This document shows, piece after piece, positions 10,521 through 18,901 of a stretch of 64,000 bases of DNA (its first letter is position 1; each line of letters opens with the position of its first letter). The translations under genes and the position numbers were made by a program. Origin of the DNA: Campylobacter sp. VBCF_01 NA2. GTDB taxonomy: Bacteria > Campylobacterota > Campylobacteria > Campylobacterales > Campylobacteraceae. The notes under the pieces are model-generated. The model made no database searches. It was not told the origin of the DNA and worked only from the letters and a program-made list of their open reading frames with translations. The DNA lies in contig NZ_CP115607.1 in assembly GCF_027797205.1 (NCBI RefSeq), positions 1,116,001 to 1,180,000 on the forward strand. Direction: 5' to 3'.

Positions 10521-11982
10521 AATTTTATGCGCTATTGTTTTTAGCGTAAGTTTCGCATTTGGCGCGAACGCTAGTAGCGTTTTTGCGAATTTTGACAAAA
10601 ACTATGTCAGCGCTAGCAAAACCGCGAAAAAAGAGCTTCACAGCGAGCTTAAAAAAATTTATTCCGCCACTTCAAATAAAGATAAAAAAACCAAAATTAG
10701 CGTCCTAAAACGGCTAACTTATAGTAGCGAGGTGCTTGGGTATTCAAACTACTCTGTGTATAAATCCGAGCTAGAAAAACTAGGCGCCAAGGCCGATTAC
10801 AAGCCAGCTATCACGGACGCCAAAAAAACTTTAAGCAAGGCTGATTTGGAGTTTTTAAACTCAGGCAAAATCACGCCAAATAGCACGAAAATCGATAAAT
10901 CAAAACCCTTGATTTTGCAATCAATCAGTAGCGATGAAAATAGCGTCAGAGTGAAATTTAATAGAGATTTAGACCACAGCGAGTATAAAAATTTCGTAAT
11001 TAACAAAGATAAAATTTATCGCTATGTCCTAGATTTTAACGCCAAAAACAGCTCGCACACCACGAGATTAACAGGCAGTTTCGTAGATGAAGTGCGAACT
11101 TCGCAGTATAACGACAAAATCGCCCGCGTCGTGCTAAATCACAACCAAAAATTTAACCCAAAGATTGAAATTTTTGGCAATGAGTTAATCATCGCCAAAA
11201 CAGGGGCTAAAATCGCTATGCCAGCGCAAACTAGCGCAAAAGCTACTCAGGTAAATTCAGCCAAAAGCGAGGCGAGCGGGACGAATAAAATTTACAAATC
11301 TACAAAAGGCAAACTAATCGTCATAGACCCAGGCCATGGCGGCAAAGATAGTGGCGCTATCGGAAATGGCTTAAAGGAAAAAACTATCGTTCTTGCAACC
11401 TCCAAAAAGCTTGGCGCACTGCTTCAAAAGCGCGGTTACAAGGTGCTTTATACCAGAAGCAACGATGTATTTATCAACCTCAAATCCCGCACAGCTTTCG
11501 CCAACAAAAAAAATGCCGATATGTTTATCTCAGTGCATGCAAACGCCGCGCCAAACGCCAAACAAGCGCCAAATTTCAGTGGCGTGGAGACATTTTTTTT
11601 AAGCCCAGCCAAATCCGAGCGTAGCAAAAATGTCGCAGCATTCGAAAACCAAGGCGACATGGAGGATATGAACGCATTTTCGCAAGAGACATTTTTAAAT
11701 TTCTTAAATAGAGAAAAGATAATCGCCTCAAACAAGCTTGCAATCGATATCCAAAGCTATATGTTAAATTCCGTCCAAAAAAGTTACAAAAGCAAAGACG
11801 GCGGTGTCAGAGAGGGGCCGTTTTGGGTGCTAGTGGGGGCTACAATGCCAGCTGTGCTCGTAGAAATGGGCTATATCTCACACCCAAGTGAGGGCAAAAA
11901 CCTAGGCACCTCTGCATACCAAGACCGCATAGCCCAAGGTATCGCAAACGGCGTAGATGCGTATTTTCAAAAGAATAAGTAA
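10504..11982 (+). CDS. amiA: N-acetylmuramoyl-L-alanine amidase with AMIN domain
   Basis: Exported zinc amidase that cuts the peptide from muramic acid during cell separation. The 492-residue protein has a signal peptide (about 1-22), an AMIN-like domain (about 130-230) for septal targeting, a linker, and an Amidase_3 domain (about 264-490). The domain has zinc ligands in VIDPGHGGKDSGA and the downstream Glu, SVHANAAPN, and the catalytic Glu in VLVEMGYISHPSEG. It overlaps the upstream flavoprotein gene by 17 bp and touches mnmC (1 bp). Confidence 0.94.
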   Translation: MAKIVKILCAIVFSVSFAFGANASSVFANFDKNYVSASKTAKKELHSELKKIYSATSNKDKKTKISVLKRLTYSSEVLGYSNYSVYKSELEKLGAKADYKPAITDAKKTLSKADLEFLNSGKITPNSTKIDKSKPLILQSISSDENSVRVKFNRDLDHSEYKNFVINKDKIYRYVLDFNAKNSSHTTRLTGSFVDEVRTSQYNDKIARVVLNHNQKFNPKIEIFGNELIIAKTGAKIAMPAQTSAKATQVNSAKSEASGTNKIYKSTKGKLIVIDPGHGGKDSGAIGNGLKEKTIVLATSKKLGALLQKRGYKVLYTRSNDVFINLKSRTAFANKKNADMFISVHANAAPNAKQAPNFSGVETFFLSPAKSERSKNVAAFENQGDMEDMNAFSQETFLNFLNREKIIASNKLAIDIQSYMLNSVQKSYKSKDGGVREGPFWVLVGATMPAVLVEMGYISHPSEGKNLGTSAYQDRIAQGIANGVDAYFQKNK

Positions 11983-13943
11983 TGAAATTTATCAACGATG
12001 CACCATTTAGTGAAATTTACGAGGATTTTTATTTTAATTTCAAAAATCCTCTTGGCGAGAGTGAATATGTCTTTATAAGCGCGCTAGATTCGGCGTTTGC
12101 TAGCAATGCGCCTATCATCGTGGGCGAGCTAGGATTTGGCGTGGGGCGCAACTTTTTGCTCTGCGCAAAAAAGGCGCTTAAATTTAACAAACGCCTACAC
12201 TTTGTCTCAATCGAAAAAAATCCGCTTAGCAAGGACGAATTAGCCCAAATTTGGGCGAAATTTGGCGAACTTTCATCAGTTTCTAAAATTTTAATCAAAA
12301 AACTCCCGCCCCTTACCAATGGAATTCACCGCATAAATTTTGGCAAAAAAATCACGCTTGATCTTTGCATTGGCGAGGCTAGCGAGCTAATCAACGAACT
12401 TGATTTCAAGGCCGATGCGTGGTTTTTAGACGGATTTTCACCTGCGAAAAACGAAACCATTTGGAGCAAAGAGATTTTTGCCGCCCTTACACCACTTTGC
12501 AAAAAGGGCGCGATTTTAGCGACATACACAAGCGCTGGCTGGGTGGCAAAATCACTGCGCGAGGCAGGGTTTTTCGTCGAGAAAACAGACGGATTCGACA
12601 CCAAACGCCACATGATTAGGGCGAAATTTTTGCGCGAAGATGATGAAGTAGAAAATTTTTATTTTGCCAGAAAGCACCCGCAAATTTTGCCAATACAGTT
12701 TTCAAATTTCGCCGATTTATCCGCCACGCACTGCCTATACGACCCTAATTCATACGACGAAGAGCGCGCACCGCAGGCGCAAACCCCCACAGCGATTGTC
12801 GTGGGAGCTGGAATTGCTGGGCTTTGCACGGCTTTTAAGCTTAAAAAAGCTGGTTTTAGCGTCAGCGTGATAGATAAAAGAAGCGAAGCTGGGCTAAATG
12901 GTAGCGGGAATTTCACAGGCGTGTGCGCTCCGCTAATCACCAAAGAGGGCGTGAAGCTTGGAGAGATGCACATACACGCATTTGATTTGGCTCTTAGCTT
13001 TTATGCCAAACACGCTCCCAAAAAGCTAGCTAGCCTGCTTGGGGCGCAGGATTTTGCCTATGATAGCGAGCTTTTAGCAAGGTATCAAAGCGCAGGAAAC
13101 CCCGAAATTTACGAATTTAAAGCGCACTCAAAACCATATCCAAGCATAATGATAAAAAACGCCGTCCTAGCCCACCCGCACAAGCTCTGCAAACATTTCG
13201 CCAAAAAACTCGGCGTCAAATTTAACCACGAAATGCTAAATTTCAAAAAGCAAAATGAGAAATTCGAAGTGATTTTAAAAGACCGCGCAAGCCTATTTTG
13301 CGATATTTTAGTCCTTTGCGCAGGAAGCGAGAGCGAGGAATTTTTCGGTCGCGGCGCAGTATCGCAAGATGCCAAATTTAACCTAGATCCTAGCGTGCAA
13401 ATCAGCTCCGTGCGCGGTCAAACCACGCTAATTCGCCCGCTAATCAAAACCAAATTTCCACTCAGTGCCTCTGGCTACATCTGCCCAGCCGTGGGCAAAA
13501 AGCAACTAATCGGCGCGACTTACGATAGGAAGTGCTACCACGACGAAGCAAGAGCGATTGACGATGTCAAAAATCTAGAAAGCGTTGGCGAGTTTTTGAG
13601 CAAAAAAGCCAAAATCATCGGCTCTAAGGTCGGATACAGGGGATATAGTGGCGATAGATTTCCGCTAATTGGCCCAGTGTGCGAGCCAGAAACTCTGGCG
13701 CGAGATTTCAAAGACCTGCCATGGAGCAAAAACAAAAAATCCGCCAGACGCGCCAAATTTATCCCAAATTTATATCTTAACACAGCGCATGGCGCACACG
13801 GACTAAGCACCGCAGTTTTGGGCGCAGAGCTTATATGCGATTATGCACTTTCGCGCCCGCTTTGCGTGCCACGCTCGATCGCAAACGAGCTAATGCCATC
13901 GCGCTTTTTGATTCGCAAACTCAAAAAAGGACTAATCAAATGA
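11982..13943 (+). CDS. mnmC: Bifunctional tRNA mnm5s2U34 enzyme MnmC
   Basis: Completes the 5-methylaminomethyl modification at wobble U34 of some tRNAs. The 653-residue protein has both domains. The N-terminal SAM methyltransferase shows IVGELGFGVGRNFLL (about 46-60) and AWFLDGFSPAKNETIW. The C-terminal FAD oxidase shows AIVVGAGIAGLCTAFKLKKA (about 270-289) and a late FAD-binding segment LYLNTAHGAHGLSTAVLGAE. Position after amiA matches C. jejuni. ATGA overlap with the following small membrane protein. Confidence 0.94.
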   Translation: MKFINDAPFSEIYEDFYFNFKNPLGESEYVFISALDSAFASNAPIIVGELGFGVGRNFLLCAKKALKFNKRLHFVSIEKNPLSKDELAQIWAKFGELSSVSKILIKKLPPLTNGIHRINFGKKITLDLCIGEASELINELDFKADAWFLDGFSPAKNETIWSKEIFAALTPLCKKGAILATYTSAGWVAKSLREAGFFVEKTDGFDTKRHMIRAKFLREDDEVENFYFARKHPQILPIQFSNFADLSATHCLYDPNSYDEERAPQAQTPTAIVVGAGIAGLCTAFKLKKAGFSVSVIDKRSEAGLNGSGNFTGVCAPLITKEGVKLGEMHIHAFDLALSFYAKHAPKKLASLLGAQDFAYDSELLARYQSAGNPEIYEFKAHSKPYPSIMIKNAVLAHPHKLCKHFAKKLGVKFNHEMLNFKKQNEKFEVILKDRASLFCDILVLCAGSESEEFFGRGAVSQDAKFNLDPSVQISSVRGQTTLIRPLIKTKFPLSASGYICPAVGKKQLIGATYDRKCYHDEARAIDDVKNLESVGEFLSKKAKIIGSKVGYRGYSGDRFPLIGPVCEPETLARDFKDLPWSKNKKSARRAKFIPNLYLNTAHGAHGLSTAVLGAELICDYALSRPLCVPRSIANELMPSRFLIRKLKKGLIK

Positions 13944-14299
13944 AAAAACTAATCCTAATAATTCTAATCCTTTTTGCCCTCGGCGCACTCGCACTTTACG
14001 GCATTTCGAGGACAAATCCAAATTTGTTTGCCGAGATTAAAATTTTAGCTATTTTGCTAAATACCGCGCTTTTTGCCATTGCGCTTGTGATAATCGCAAT
14101 CAAAGAAAAGGACGCCGTGCGCTTTCCGTTTCTCACGGCTGTGGTTTTGGCGCTGTTTTCTGGGCTCATAAACGGCGCGATAATCTTTAAAAACCGCTAC
14201 TATATCATCGCAACGGCGGTTTTGTTTATCGTTTTTGTGCTCTATTTGCAGATCAAACACCGCAGATTTTCGAATAAAATTTACAAAACCGAAGAATAG
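13940..14299 (+). CDS. Small four-helix membrane protein of unknown function
   Basis: A 119-residue protein beginning MKKLILIILILFALGALALY. I chose the ATG at 13940 because it forms an ATGA overlap with the mnmC stop; the open frame reaches back to 13835 but that part lies inside mnmC. Four hydrophobic segments (about 3-20, 36-54, 63-80 and 86-103) and a basic tail (KHRRFSNKIYKTEE). No motif recognised. It is the last gene of the pyrH-to-mnmC run before a spacer rich in repeats. Confidence 0.75.
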   Translation: MKKLILIILILFALGALALYGISRTNPNLFAEIKILAILLNTALFAIALVIIAIKEKDAVRFPFLTAVVLALFSGLINGAIIFKNRYYIIATAVLFIVFVLYLQIKHRRFSNKIYKTEE

Positions 14300-14372
14300 T
14301 TAAATTTTAATTTAGAAATAAATTTTGATAAATTTTAAATTTGGCGAATTTTGAAATTTTAAAATTTCCCAA

Positions 14373-14410
14373 TTTCGCTGGCGCAACCCCCAAACCCTGC
14401 CCCGAAATTT
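14373..14410 (+). repeat. Dispersed repeat arm, left copy
   Basis: Contains CAAACCCTGCCCCGAAATTT. Over about 37 bp it aligns with the left arm of the inverted-repeat element at 21391-21430 with only a few differences. A shorter inverted copy (AAATTTCGGGGCAGTGTTT) lies at 15552-15570, so the segment between holds the accessory membrane gene flanked by opposed arms. Confidence 0.6.
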
Positions 14411-14420
14411 CACCAAATTC

Positions 14421-14570
14421 TTATAATGCTTTTGCGCCAAGACTTTCCTTTTCGATAGCTTCTGCCAACGCATTTGCAATCAAACTTGATAATCGGCTAT
14501 TTTCCAATAATCTTTGGTAAGCTTTGTCAAGCACCTTTATAGCTTCACTAATTTTTGCTGAACTTATAAT
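14421..14570 (-). CDS. Possible 49-codon ORF with ATT start, or remnant of a gene
   Basis: The 306-bp spacer after 14299 is otherwise repeats and AT-rich DNA. On the minus strand an AAAGGAG lies 5 nt before an ATT that opens a 49-codon frame ending in TAA. The peptide starts (M/I)ISSAKISEAIKVLDKAY and continues as an amphipathic helix rich in Ala, Leu and Glu, ending ESLGAKAL. A TAG lies just upstream in frame, so no ATG, GTG or TTG can serve near the ribosome site. It may be a small gene with a rare start codon or one whose ATG has mutated. No homologue recognised. It lies directly downstream of the membrane gene ending at 14606, on the same strand. Confidence 0.35.
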   Translation of the reverse strand: MISSAKISEAIKVLDKAYQRLLENSRLSSLIANALAEAIEKESLGAKAL

Positions 14571-14605
14571 AAGTTCTCCTTTCTAAAAAAAATGGTTTAT
14601 CAAAT

Positions 14606-15304
14606 TTAATTTTTCTTACTAAAAACACTATAAACACAAGGGATATTGTTTATATCTTTTTTCAAAATTTGGATACAATAAGCCCTAATTGTCTTGTATT
14701 CTTGTTCAGTAACAATTAGAATATTCATAATCCTACCACCTTTAAAATCGTTCTCATAAATTACAAATTGATCAAAAAATCTAAGCGAATTAAAACCTCC
14801 TTTGTGGATATGAAGTATAAATTTAATTGAAACAATAACCAAGATAAAACCAATCACAAAAATTAAACCTTTTTCTAGTTCTCCTGCCAAAAAACCAGCA
14901 AAAAGCCATATAGCCACAAAAGCAAAATTTAATTTATCGATATTTTGCGACCTATCCCAACGAATATCACTTGACATTTTTATTGAACTTATATCGCTGA
15001 TATTTAGCTTTTTTATAATTTTTTTATCAGATAGCAAAGTGATAGAATTATTTGTAAATTCAAATCGTTTATTTTCTTTATCTGTTTGTTTATTTTTGTA
15101 TAAATAAAATAGTGATAGTGGTATTAAAATGATAAAAACTCTAATATAAAATTCTATCTCTTGCGCCCCAGTGTGAGTTGTAAAAATCAAAGTTAAAAAA
15201 AGCAAAGGAAAAACTATAAACATAGAATATACGGCATATTCGCCCGTAACATAATCCTTGATAATCAACGGTTCTTTATCATAATCTCTCTTATTATAAT
15301 TCAT
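14606..15304 (-). CDS. Accessory membrane protein, paralogue of the 49026-49754 protein
   Basis: About 232 residues from the ATG at 15304 (GGGAG 5 nt upstream; a second ATG directly precedes it). Two N-terminal membrane helices (about 22-42 and 49-69), a soluble segment FEFTNNSITLLSDKK...ISDISSIKM, two more helices (about 121-160), and a short cytosolic end with GGRIMNILIVTEQEYKTI. The start RDYDKEPLIIKDY and the end match the protein at 49026-49754 (RNYDENPIIIKDY, GKVMNIMICSDKEFKEF), so the two are paralogues. The middle resembles bacterial PH-like membrane proteins in pattern only. Low-GC and flanked by repeats: probably acquired. Function unknown. Confidence 0.7.
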   Translation of the reverse strand: MNYNKRDYDKEPLIIKDYVTGEYAVYSMFIVFPLLFLTLIFTTHTGAQEIEFYIRVFIILIPLSLFYLYKNKQTDKENKRFEFTNNSITLLSDKKIIKKLNISDISSIKMSSDIRWDRSQNIDKLNFAFVAIWLFAGFLAGELEKGLIFVIGFILVIVSIKFILHIHKGGFNSLRFFDQFVIYENDFKGGRIMNILIVTEQEYKTIRAYCIQILKKDINNIPCVYSVFSKKN

Positions 15305-15386
15305 CATCTCTCCCTCACTCACACTTCTTACTCTGCCCTGCGCCTCGTCCCGACCTGCCATGCTTCGCACACCACCGCACGCTCGA

Positions 15387-15430
15387 AATGACAGCAAATT
15401 TAGCGCAAGGAATTTTAAAGTCGTAGATTG
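15387..15430 (-). repeat. 44-bp dispersed repeat (inverted copy at 18559-18602)
   Basis: On the minus strand this reads CAATCTACGACTTTAAAATT followed by ...TTGCGCTAAATTTGCTGTCATT. The plus strand at 18559-18602 is the same apart from one base in 44. It joins two halves of the GTCATTGCGA / GCAATCTACG repeat family. Confidence 0.75.
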
Positions 15431-15525
15431 GCACGCGCAGTATGCGCTCGCAATGAAACTAAATTCGCGCTTTGGTAATTTTCACTCGTAGATTGCTTCG
15501 ACGACTTCGTCATCTCGCAATGACA
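15422..15525 (+). repeat. Two GTCATTGCGA-family hairpin repeats
   Basis: Two successive units, CGTAGATTGG...GCTCGCAATGA (15422-15455) and CGTAGATTGCTTCGACGACT...CTCGCAATGACA (15487-15525). Both are inverted forms of the GTCATTGCGAG...GCAATCTACG family seen again at 18523, 21434 and 48127. They fill the spacer between fhs and the accessory membrane gene. No gene is seen in 15308-15589. Confidence 0.7.
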
Positions 15526-15551
15526 ATGGCGAACAAATTTGCATAATTTGC

Positions 15552-15570
15552 AAATTTCGGGGCAGTGTTT
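15552..15570 (-). repeat. Dispersed repeat arm, right (inverted) copy
   Basis: AAATTTCGGGGCAGTGTTT, the inverse of the arm at 14392-14410 (one difference in 19 bp) and of 21414-21431. With the left arm it brackets the accessory gene. Confidence 0.55.
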
Positions 15571-15589
15571 TAAAAGCCTCGCTAGCGGG

Positions 15590-17260
15590 TTATGATAACC
15601 CGCTAATTACGCCATCATCGCTGATTTTCATATCTAGCGCGCTAGGGTGTTTGGAAAGTCCGGGCATTAGCATGATTGTGCCAGCCACAGCCACGATAAA
15701 CTTAGCCCCAGTGCGAATCTGCAAGTCTTTGACCCGCAGGCTAAACCCGCACGCGCGACCCAGCGCCTTTTCATCGTCGCTGAAACTATACTGCGTCTTG
15801 GCGATACACACATCGTAATCTTCTAGCCCAAGCGCGCGAATTTGTTCCAACGCCCTAAGTGCGGCCTCTTCGAAAACAACCTCTTTCGCGCCGTAAATTT
15901 TCGTGGCGATTTTTTCGATTTTGGTCTTAATATCGTCAGTTTTATCGTAAGTGTAGTTGATATTTTTTAGGATTTTGCACTCAGCAAGGACGAGTTTTGC
16001 CAAATCTATTGCCCCAACTGAGCCTTTGGCGAAATTCTCGCAAAGCGCCATTTTGACACTGCGCGCGGTGCAGTAGTTGCGCACAAACTCAATCTCTTCA
16101 TCGCTATCAAAGCTAAATTTATTCAGTGCGACAATCGGATTTAGACCGAAATTTTGCAAAATTTCAATATGCCCGCCTAAATTTTCGATTCCCACCATAA
16201 GCGCTTCTAAATTTGGCTTAGTGATTTCATCTTTGGCTGCGCCGCCATTGTATTTGAGCGAGCGAATCGTAGCCACCAAAACCACCGCATCAGGGGCGAT
16301 ACCTGCGCGCGGACATTTGATATCGAGGAATTTTTGCGCGCCAAGCTCAGAGCCAAATCCAGCCTCTGTCACGACAAAATCGGCTAGGCTCATCGCTGTT
16401 TTTGTAGCGATTATCGAGTTGCACCCATGAGCGATATTAGCAAAAGGCCCGCCATGCACGAAAGTAGGCGTATGCTCGATACTTTGGAATAAATTTGGCT
16501 TAATCGCCTCTTTTAAAAGCACGCTCACAGCCTGCTCGCAACCCAAATCTCGCACGAAAATCGGCTTATCATCTTCATCGTAAGCCACCATGATATTTGC
16601 GATATTTTCCTTCAAATCTGCCAAATTTTTCGACAAGCACAAAATCGCCATAATCTCACTAGCTGCGGTGATATTAAAGCCGTCTTTGCGCTCTACGCCA
16701 TCAAATTTACCACCTTGTCCCACAGTGATTTGGCGCAGTGCGCGATCGTTCATATCCATACAACGCTTCCAAAGCACGCTTTTAATTTTAAGTGGATTTC
16801 CTTGATAAATCGAGTTGTCGATAATCGCGCTGATTAGGTTGTTTGCGCTAGTAATAGCGTGAAAATCGCCGGTAAAATGCAAATTTAGCTCCTCCATGGG
16901 TGCTAGTTGCGAGTATCCTCCACCTGCTGCGCCACCTTTTATGCCAAATACTGGACCCAGAGATGGCTCACGAAGTGCCAAAGCCACGCTTTTACCCAGT
17001 GATTTAATTGCGTCAGCTAGACCGATTGAGGTCGTGGTTTTGCCCTCGCCATACGGAGTCGGGCTAATGGCTGTAACTAAAATCAGCTTTGCGCTGTGTG
17101 CGCCATTTTTAGCGTGGCTATCGCCATACTCGCGCCCCGGAATTTTCGCCTTATAAAACCCATAAGGCTCGATTTCATCTTTTTTCAGACCTAGTTTTTT
17201 GCCGATTTTTGTGATTTTTTTAAGTTTTGCATTGTGTGTAATTTCGATATCGCTTAACAT
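15590..17260 (-). CDS. fhs: Formate--tetrahydrofolate ligase
   Basis: ATP-dependent synthesis of 10-formyl-THF from formate, feeding purine synthesis and fMet formylation. The 556-residue protein is standard length. The P-loop is in SPTPYGEGKTTTSIGLADA (about 66-84). The substrate loop follows as REPSLGPVFGIKGGAAGGGY, then HFTGDFHAITSANNL and FVHGGPFANIAHGCNSIIAT. The C-terminus has GTIMLMPGLSKHPSA. AAGGGG lies before the ATG. It stands alone between repeat-filled DNA and xth. Confidence 0.97.
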   Translation of the reverse strand: MLSDIEITHNAKLKKITKIGKKLGLKKDEIEPYGFYKAKIPGREYGDSHAKNGAHSAKLILVTAISPTPYGEGKTTTSIGLADAIKSLGKSVALALREPSLGPVFGIKGGAAGGGYSQLAPMEELNLHFTGDFHAITSANNLISAIIDNSIYQGNPLKIKSVLWKRCMDMNDRALRQITVGQGGKFDGVERKDGFNITAASEIMAILCLSKNLADLKENIANIMVAYDEDDKPIFVRDLGCEQAVSVLLKEAIKPNLFQSIEHTPTFVHGGPFANIAHGCNSIIATKTAMSLADFVVTEAGFGSELGAQKFLDIKCPRAGIAPDAVVLVATIRSLKYNGGAAKDEITKPNLEALMVGIENLGGHIEILQNFGLNPIVALNKFSFDSDEEIEFVRNYCTARSVKMALCENFAKGSVGAIDLAKLVLAECKILKNINYTYDKTDDIKTKIEKIATKIYGAKEVVFEEAALRALEQIRALGLEDYDVCIAKTQYSFSDDEKALGRACGFSLRVKDLQIRTGAKFIVAVAGTIMLMPGLSKHPSALDMKISDDGVISGLS

Positions 17261-17282
17261 TTTTTCCCCTTAAATTTAAATT

Positions 17283-18041
17283 TTACAAATCAATCTCAAT
17301 GCCGATTGGGCAGTGGTCGCTACCTGTGATATCAGCGCGGATAAAGGCGTCTTTGAGACGCGAACGCAAATTTTGCGAGATGAAAAAATAATCAATCCGC
17401 CAGCCGACATTTTTAGCGCGTGCATTGAAGCGGTAGCTCCACCACGAATAAGCATTTTTTTCATCGCCGTGAATTTCACGGAAAGTATCGATAAATCCGT
17501 GATTTATCACCTCATCAATCCATGCTCGCTCGATAGGCAAAAAGCCAGAAATTTTAGAATTTGACTTTGGATTTGCTAAATCAATTTCCCTGTGAGCAGT
17601 ATTGACATCGCCACAAAATATCACGCCAAGCCCCTGCGCGACCAGCTCATCGATATAGCGCAAAAAATCGGCGTAAAATTTCATCTTATAAGCAAGGCGC
17701 TCATCGTCCTTTTGGCCGTTTGGGAAGTAGATATTTAGTAGCACCACATCGCCAAATCTATGCTCCAAAACCCGCCCCTCATCGTCGCTAGCGAAGTTGC
17801 ATTTGCTAACCTTGCTAGCAAATTTAGCTAGGCTTGCCACGCCAGAATACCCAGCGCGCGTGGCTGAGTTCGTATCAATCTGCGAAAATCCCAGCTCATA
17901 AAGCTCTTTTGGGATATTTTCTGCGCTCGCTTTTATCTCTTGCAAGCCCAAAAAATCGGGCTTTTCATCATCAAGCCATGCAAATGCGCCCTTGCCAAGC
18001 ACGGCTCTGAGCCCATTTACATTCCAGCTCATTAGCTTCAT
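17283..18041 (-). CDS. xth: Exodeoxyribonuclease III / AP endonuclease
   Basis: DNA repair nuclease that cuts at abasic sites. 252 residues. Endonuclease/exonuclease/phosphatase fold motifs: MSWNVNGLRAV (4-14), LGLQEIKA (metal-binding Glu, about 32-39), FCGDVNTAHREIDL (about 141-154), WWSYRFNARAKNVGWRIDYF and the catalytic SDHCPIGIEI at the C-terminus. It lies 22 bp upstream of fhs on the same strand and is divergent from dgkA. Confidence 0.95.
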   Translation of the reverse strand: MKLMSWNVNGLRAVLGKGAFAWLDDEKPDFLGLQEIKASAENIPKELYELGFSQIDTNSATRAGYSGVASLAKFASKVSKCNFASDDEGRVLEHRFGDVVLLNIYFPNGQKDDERLAYKMKFYADFLRYIDELVAQGLGVIFCGDVNTAHREIDLANPKSNSKISGFLPIERAWIDEVINHGFIDTFREIHGDEKNAYSWWSYRFNARAKNVGWRIDYFFISQNLRSRLKDAFIRADITGSDHCPIGIEIDL

Positions 18042-18069
18042 TTTTACCCTTTAATTATCAAAATTTGGC

Positions 18070-18075
18070 TATGAT
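18070..18075 (+). promoter_or_regulatory. Candidate -10 box for dgkA
   Basis: TATGAT in the 70-bp divergent spacer between xth and dgkA, 36 bp before the dgkA ATG. AT-rich DNA precedes it. Assigned by position and by similarity to the TATAAT-like boxes used in this group. Confidence 0.35.
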
Positions 18076-18111
18076 TATGCCTAAATTTAACTAAAATTTA
18101 AAAGGAAAAAA

Positions 18112-18477
18112 ATGAGAAATCAGCCAAAATACAAATTTTTCGCAAACTGGGGTTATGCTTTGGCGGGGTTAGTTGAAATTTGGCGTAGTGAGCGGAGTTT
18201 TCGGCTAGAAATTTTTGTTTTTGCGCCACTTTTGGTTTCGCTATTTTTTTGGAATTTTGGCTTAGTTTGGAATTTGGCTTTGGTTTTTGGCGCGGTTTTT
18301 ACGCTGGTTGTCGAGTGCATAAACTCATCAATCGAGCGTGTGGTCGATTTAGCAAGCCCCGATTTTCACCCGCTTGCAGGGGCTGCCAAAGATACCGCCA
18401 GCACCGCTGTAATGCTCACTCTAAGCCTAAATTTCGCCCTGTGGGTATGTGCGATTTGTGGTAAAATTTTTGGCTAA
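18112..18477 (+). CDS. dgkA: Diacylglycerol kinase
   Basis: Small integral membrane enzyme that phosphorylates diacylglycerol to phosphatidate, recycling lipid released in envelope synthesis. 121 residues, three helices (about 40-55, 57-72 and 97-117). Active-site motif VVECINSSIERVVDLAS (about 64-80) and the following HPLAGAAKDTASTAVML (about 84-100) are diagnostic. AAAAGG precedes the ATG. A dispersed repeat arm begins at its stop codon. Confidence 0.93.
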   Translation: MRNQPKYKFFANWGYALAGLVEIWRSERSFRLEIFVFAPLLVSLFFWNFGLVWNLALVFGAVFTLVVECINSSIERVVDLASPDFHPLAGAAKDTASTAVMLTLSLNFALWVCAICGKIFG

Positions 18478-18494
18478 ACACTGCGCCGAAATTT
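18476..18494 (+). repeat. Dispersed repeat arm at the dgkA stop
   Basis: AAACACTGCGCCGAAATTT, one base different from the family arm AAACACTGCCCCGAAATTT at 21414. It overlaps the dgkA TAA and marks the left edge of the spacer that carries the accessory gene at 18902-19711. No right-hand partner was found beyond that gene. Confidence 0.5.
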
Positions 18495-18522
18495 TAAAAT
18501 TTAAAATTTTTGCACCTAATTT

Positions 18523-18750
18523 GTCATTGCGAAAATTTTGCGTCAGCAAAATTCGTGGCAATCTACGACTTTAAAATTACTTGCGCTAAATTTGCTGTCA
18601 TTGCGAGGCGATTTATCACCGAAGCAAAATGAGCGTAGCGACCCGAGCGAAGCGAAGGGGCATTTGGACGAGCCGTAGGCGAAGTCAATCCAGGGAAATT
18701 TAAATTCAAAATTCAACATAAATTTAGCATTGAACGATTTTTTGAATTTA
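18523..18750 (+). repeat. Composite GTCATTGCGA repeat element
   Basis: Two hairpin units (18523-18567, ending GCAATCTACG; 18597-18694, ending TCAATCCAGG) followed by a 55-65-bp tail containing AAATTTAGCATTGAACGATT. The element at 21434-21600 has the same order of parts and the same tail. The spacer 18478-18901 (424 bp) holds this element, a short gene remnant and the repeat arm; nothing else is seen. Confidence 0.75.
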
Positions 18751-18842
18751 ACCTGCGCCGTGAAATTCTCTGTTTTACCCCAAAGATAGTAAGAAAGCAG
18801 TTCTACTGCAAAGTTTTCGTTTGTTAAATCTAATGTTGCCAT
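18749..18842 (-). pseudogene. Possible 5' remnant of a gene interrupted by a repeat
   Basis: On the minus strand AAGGAA precedes an ATG at 18842 and a peptide MATLDLTNENFAVELLSYYL. The reading frame then runs into the tail of the composite repeat (from about 18750). The first dozen residues look like the beginning of a thioredoxin-type protein (xTxDLTNENF), but the WCGPC site is absent. Either a truncated gene or a chance frame; weak. Confidence 0.25.
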
Positions 18843-18901
18843 TGTTTTTCCTTTTTACTGAAATGTTTTATTAAAGTTTGTTTATCTAAAATTAGAATAT
18901 T

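Noticed and set aside
13835-13939. N-terminal extension of the small membrane protein after mnmC
   Set aside because: It lies within mnmC coding DNA; the ATGA overlap start at 13940 is better supported.
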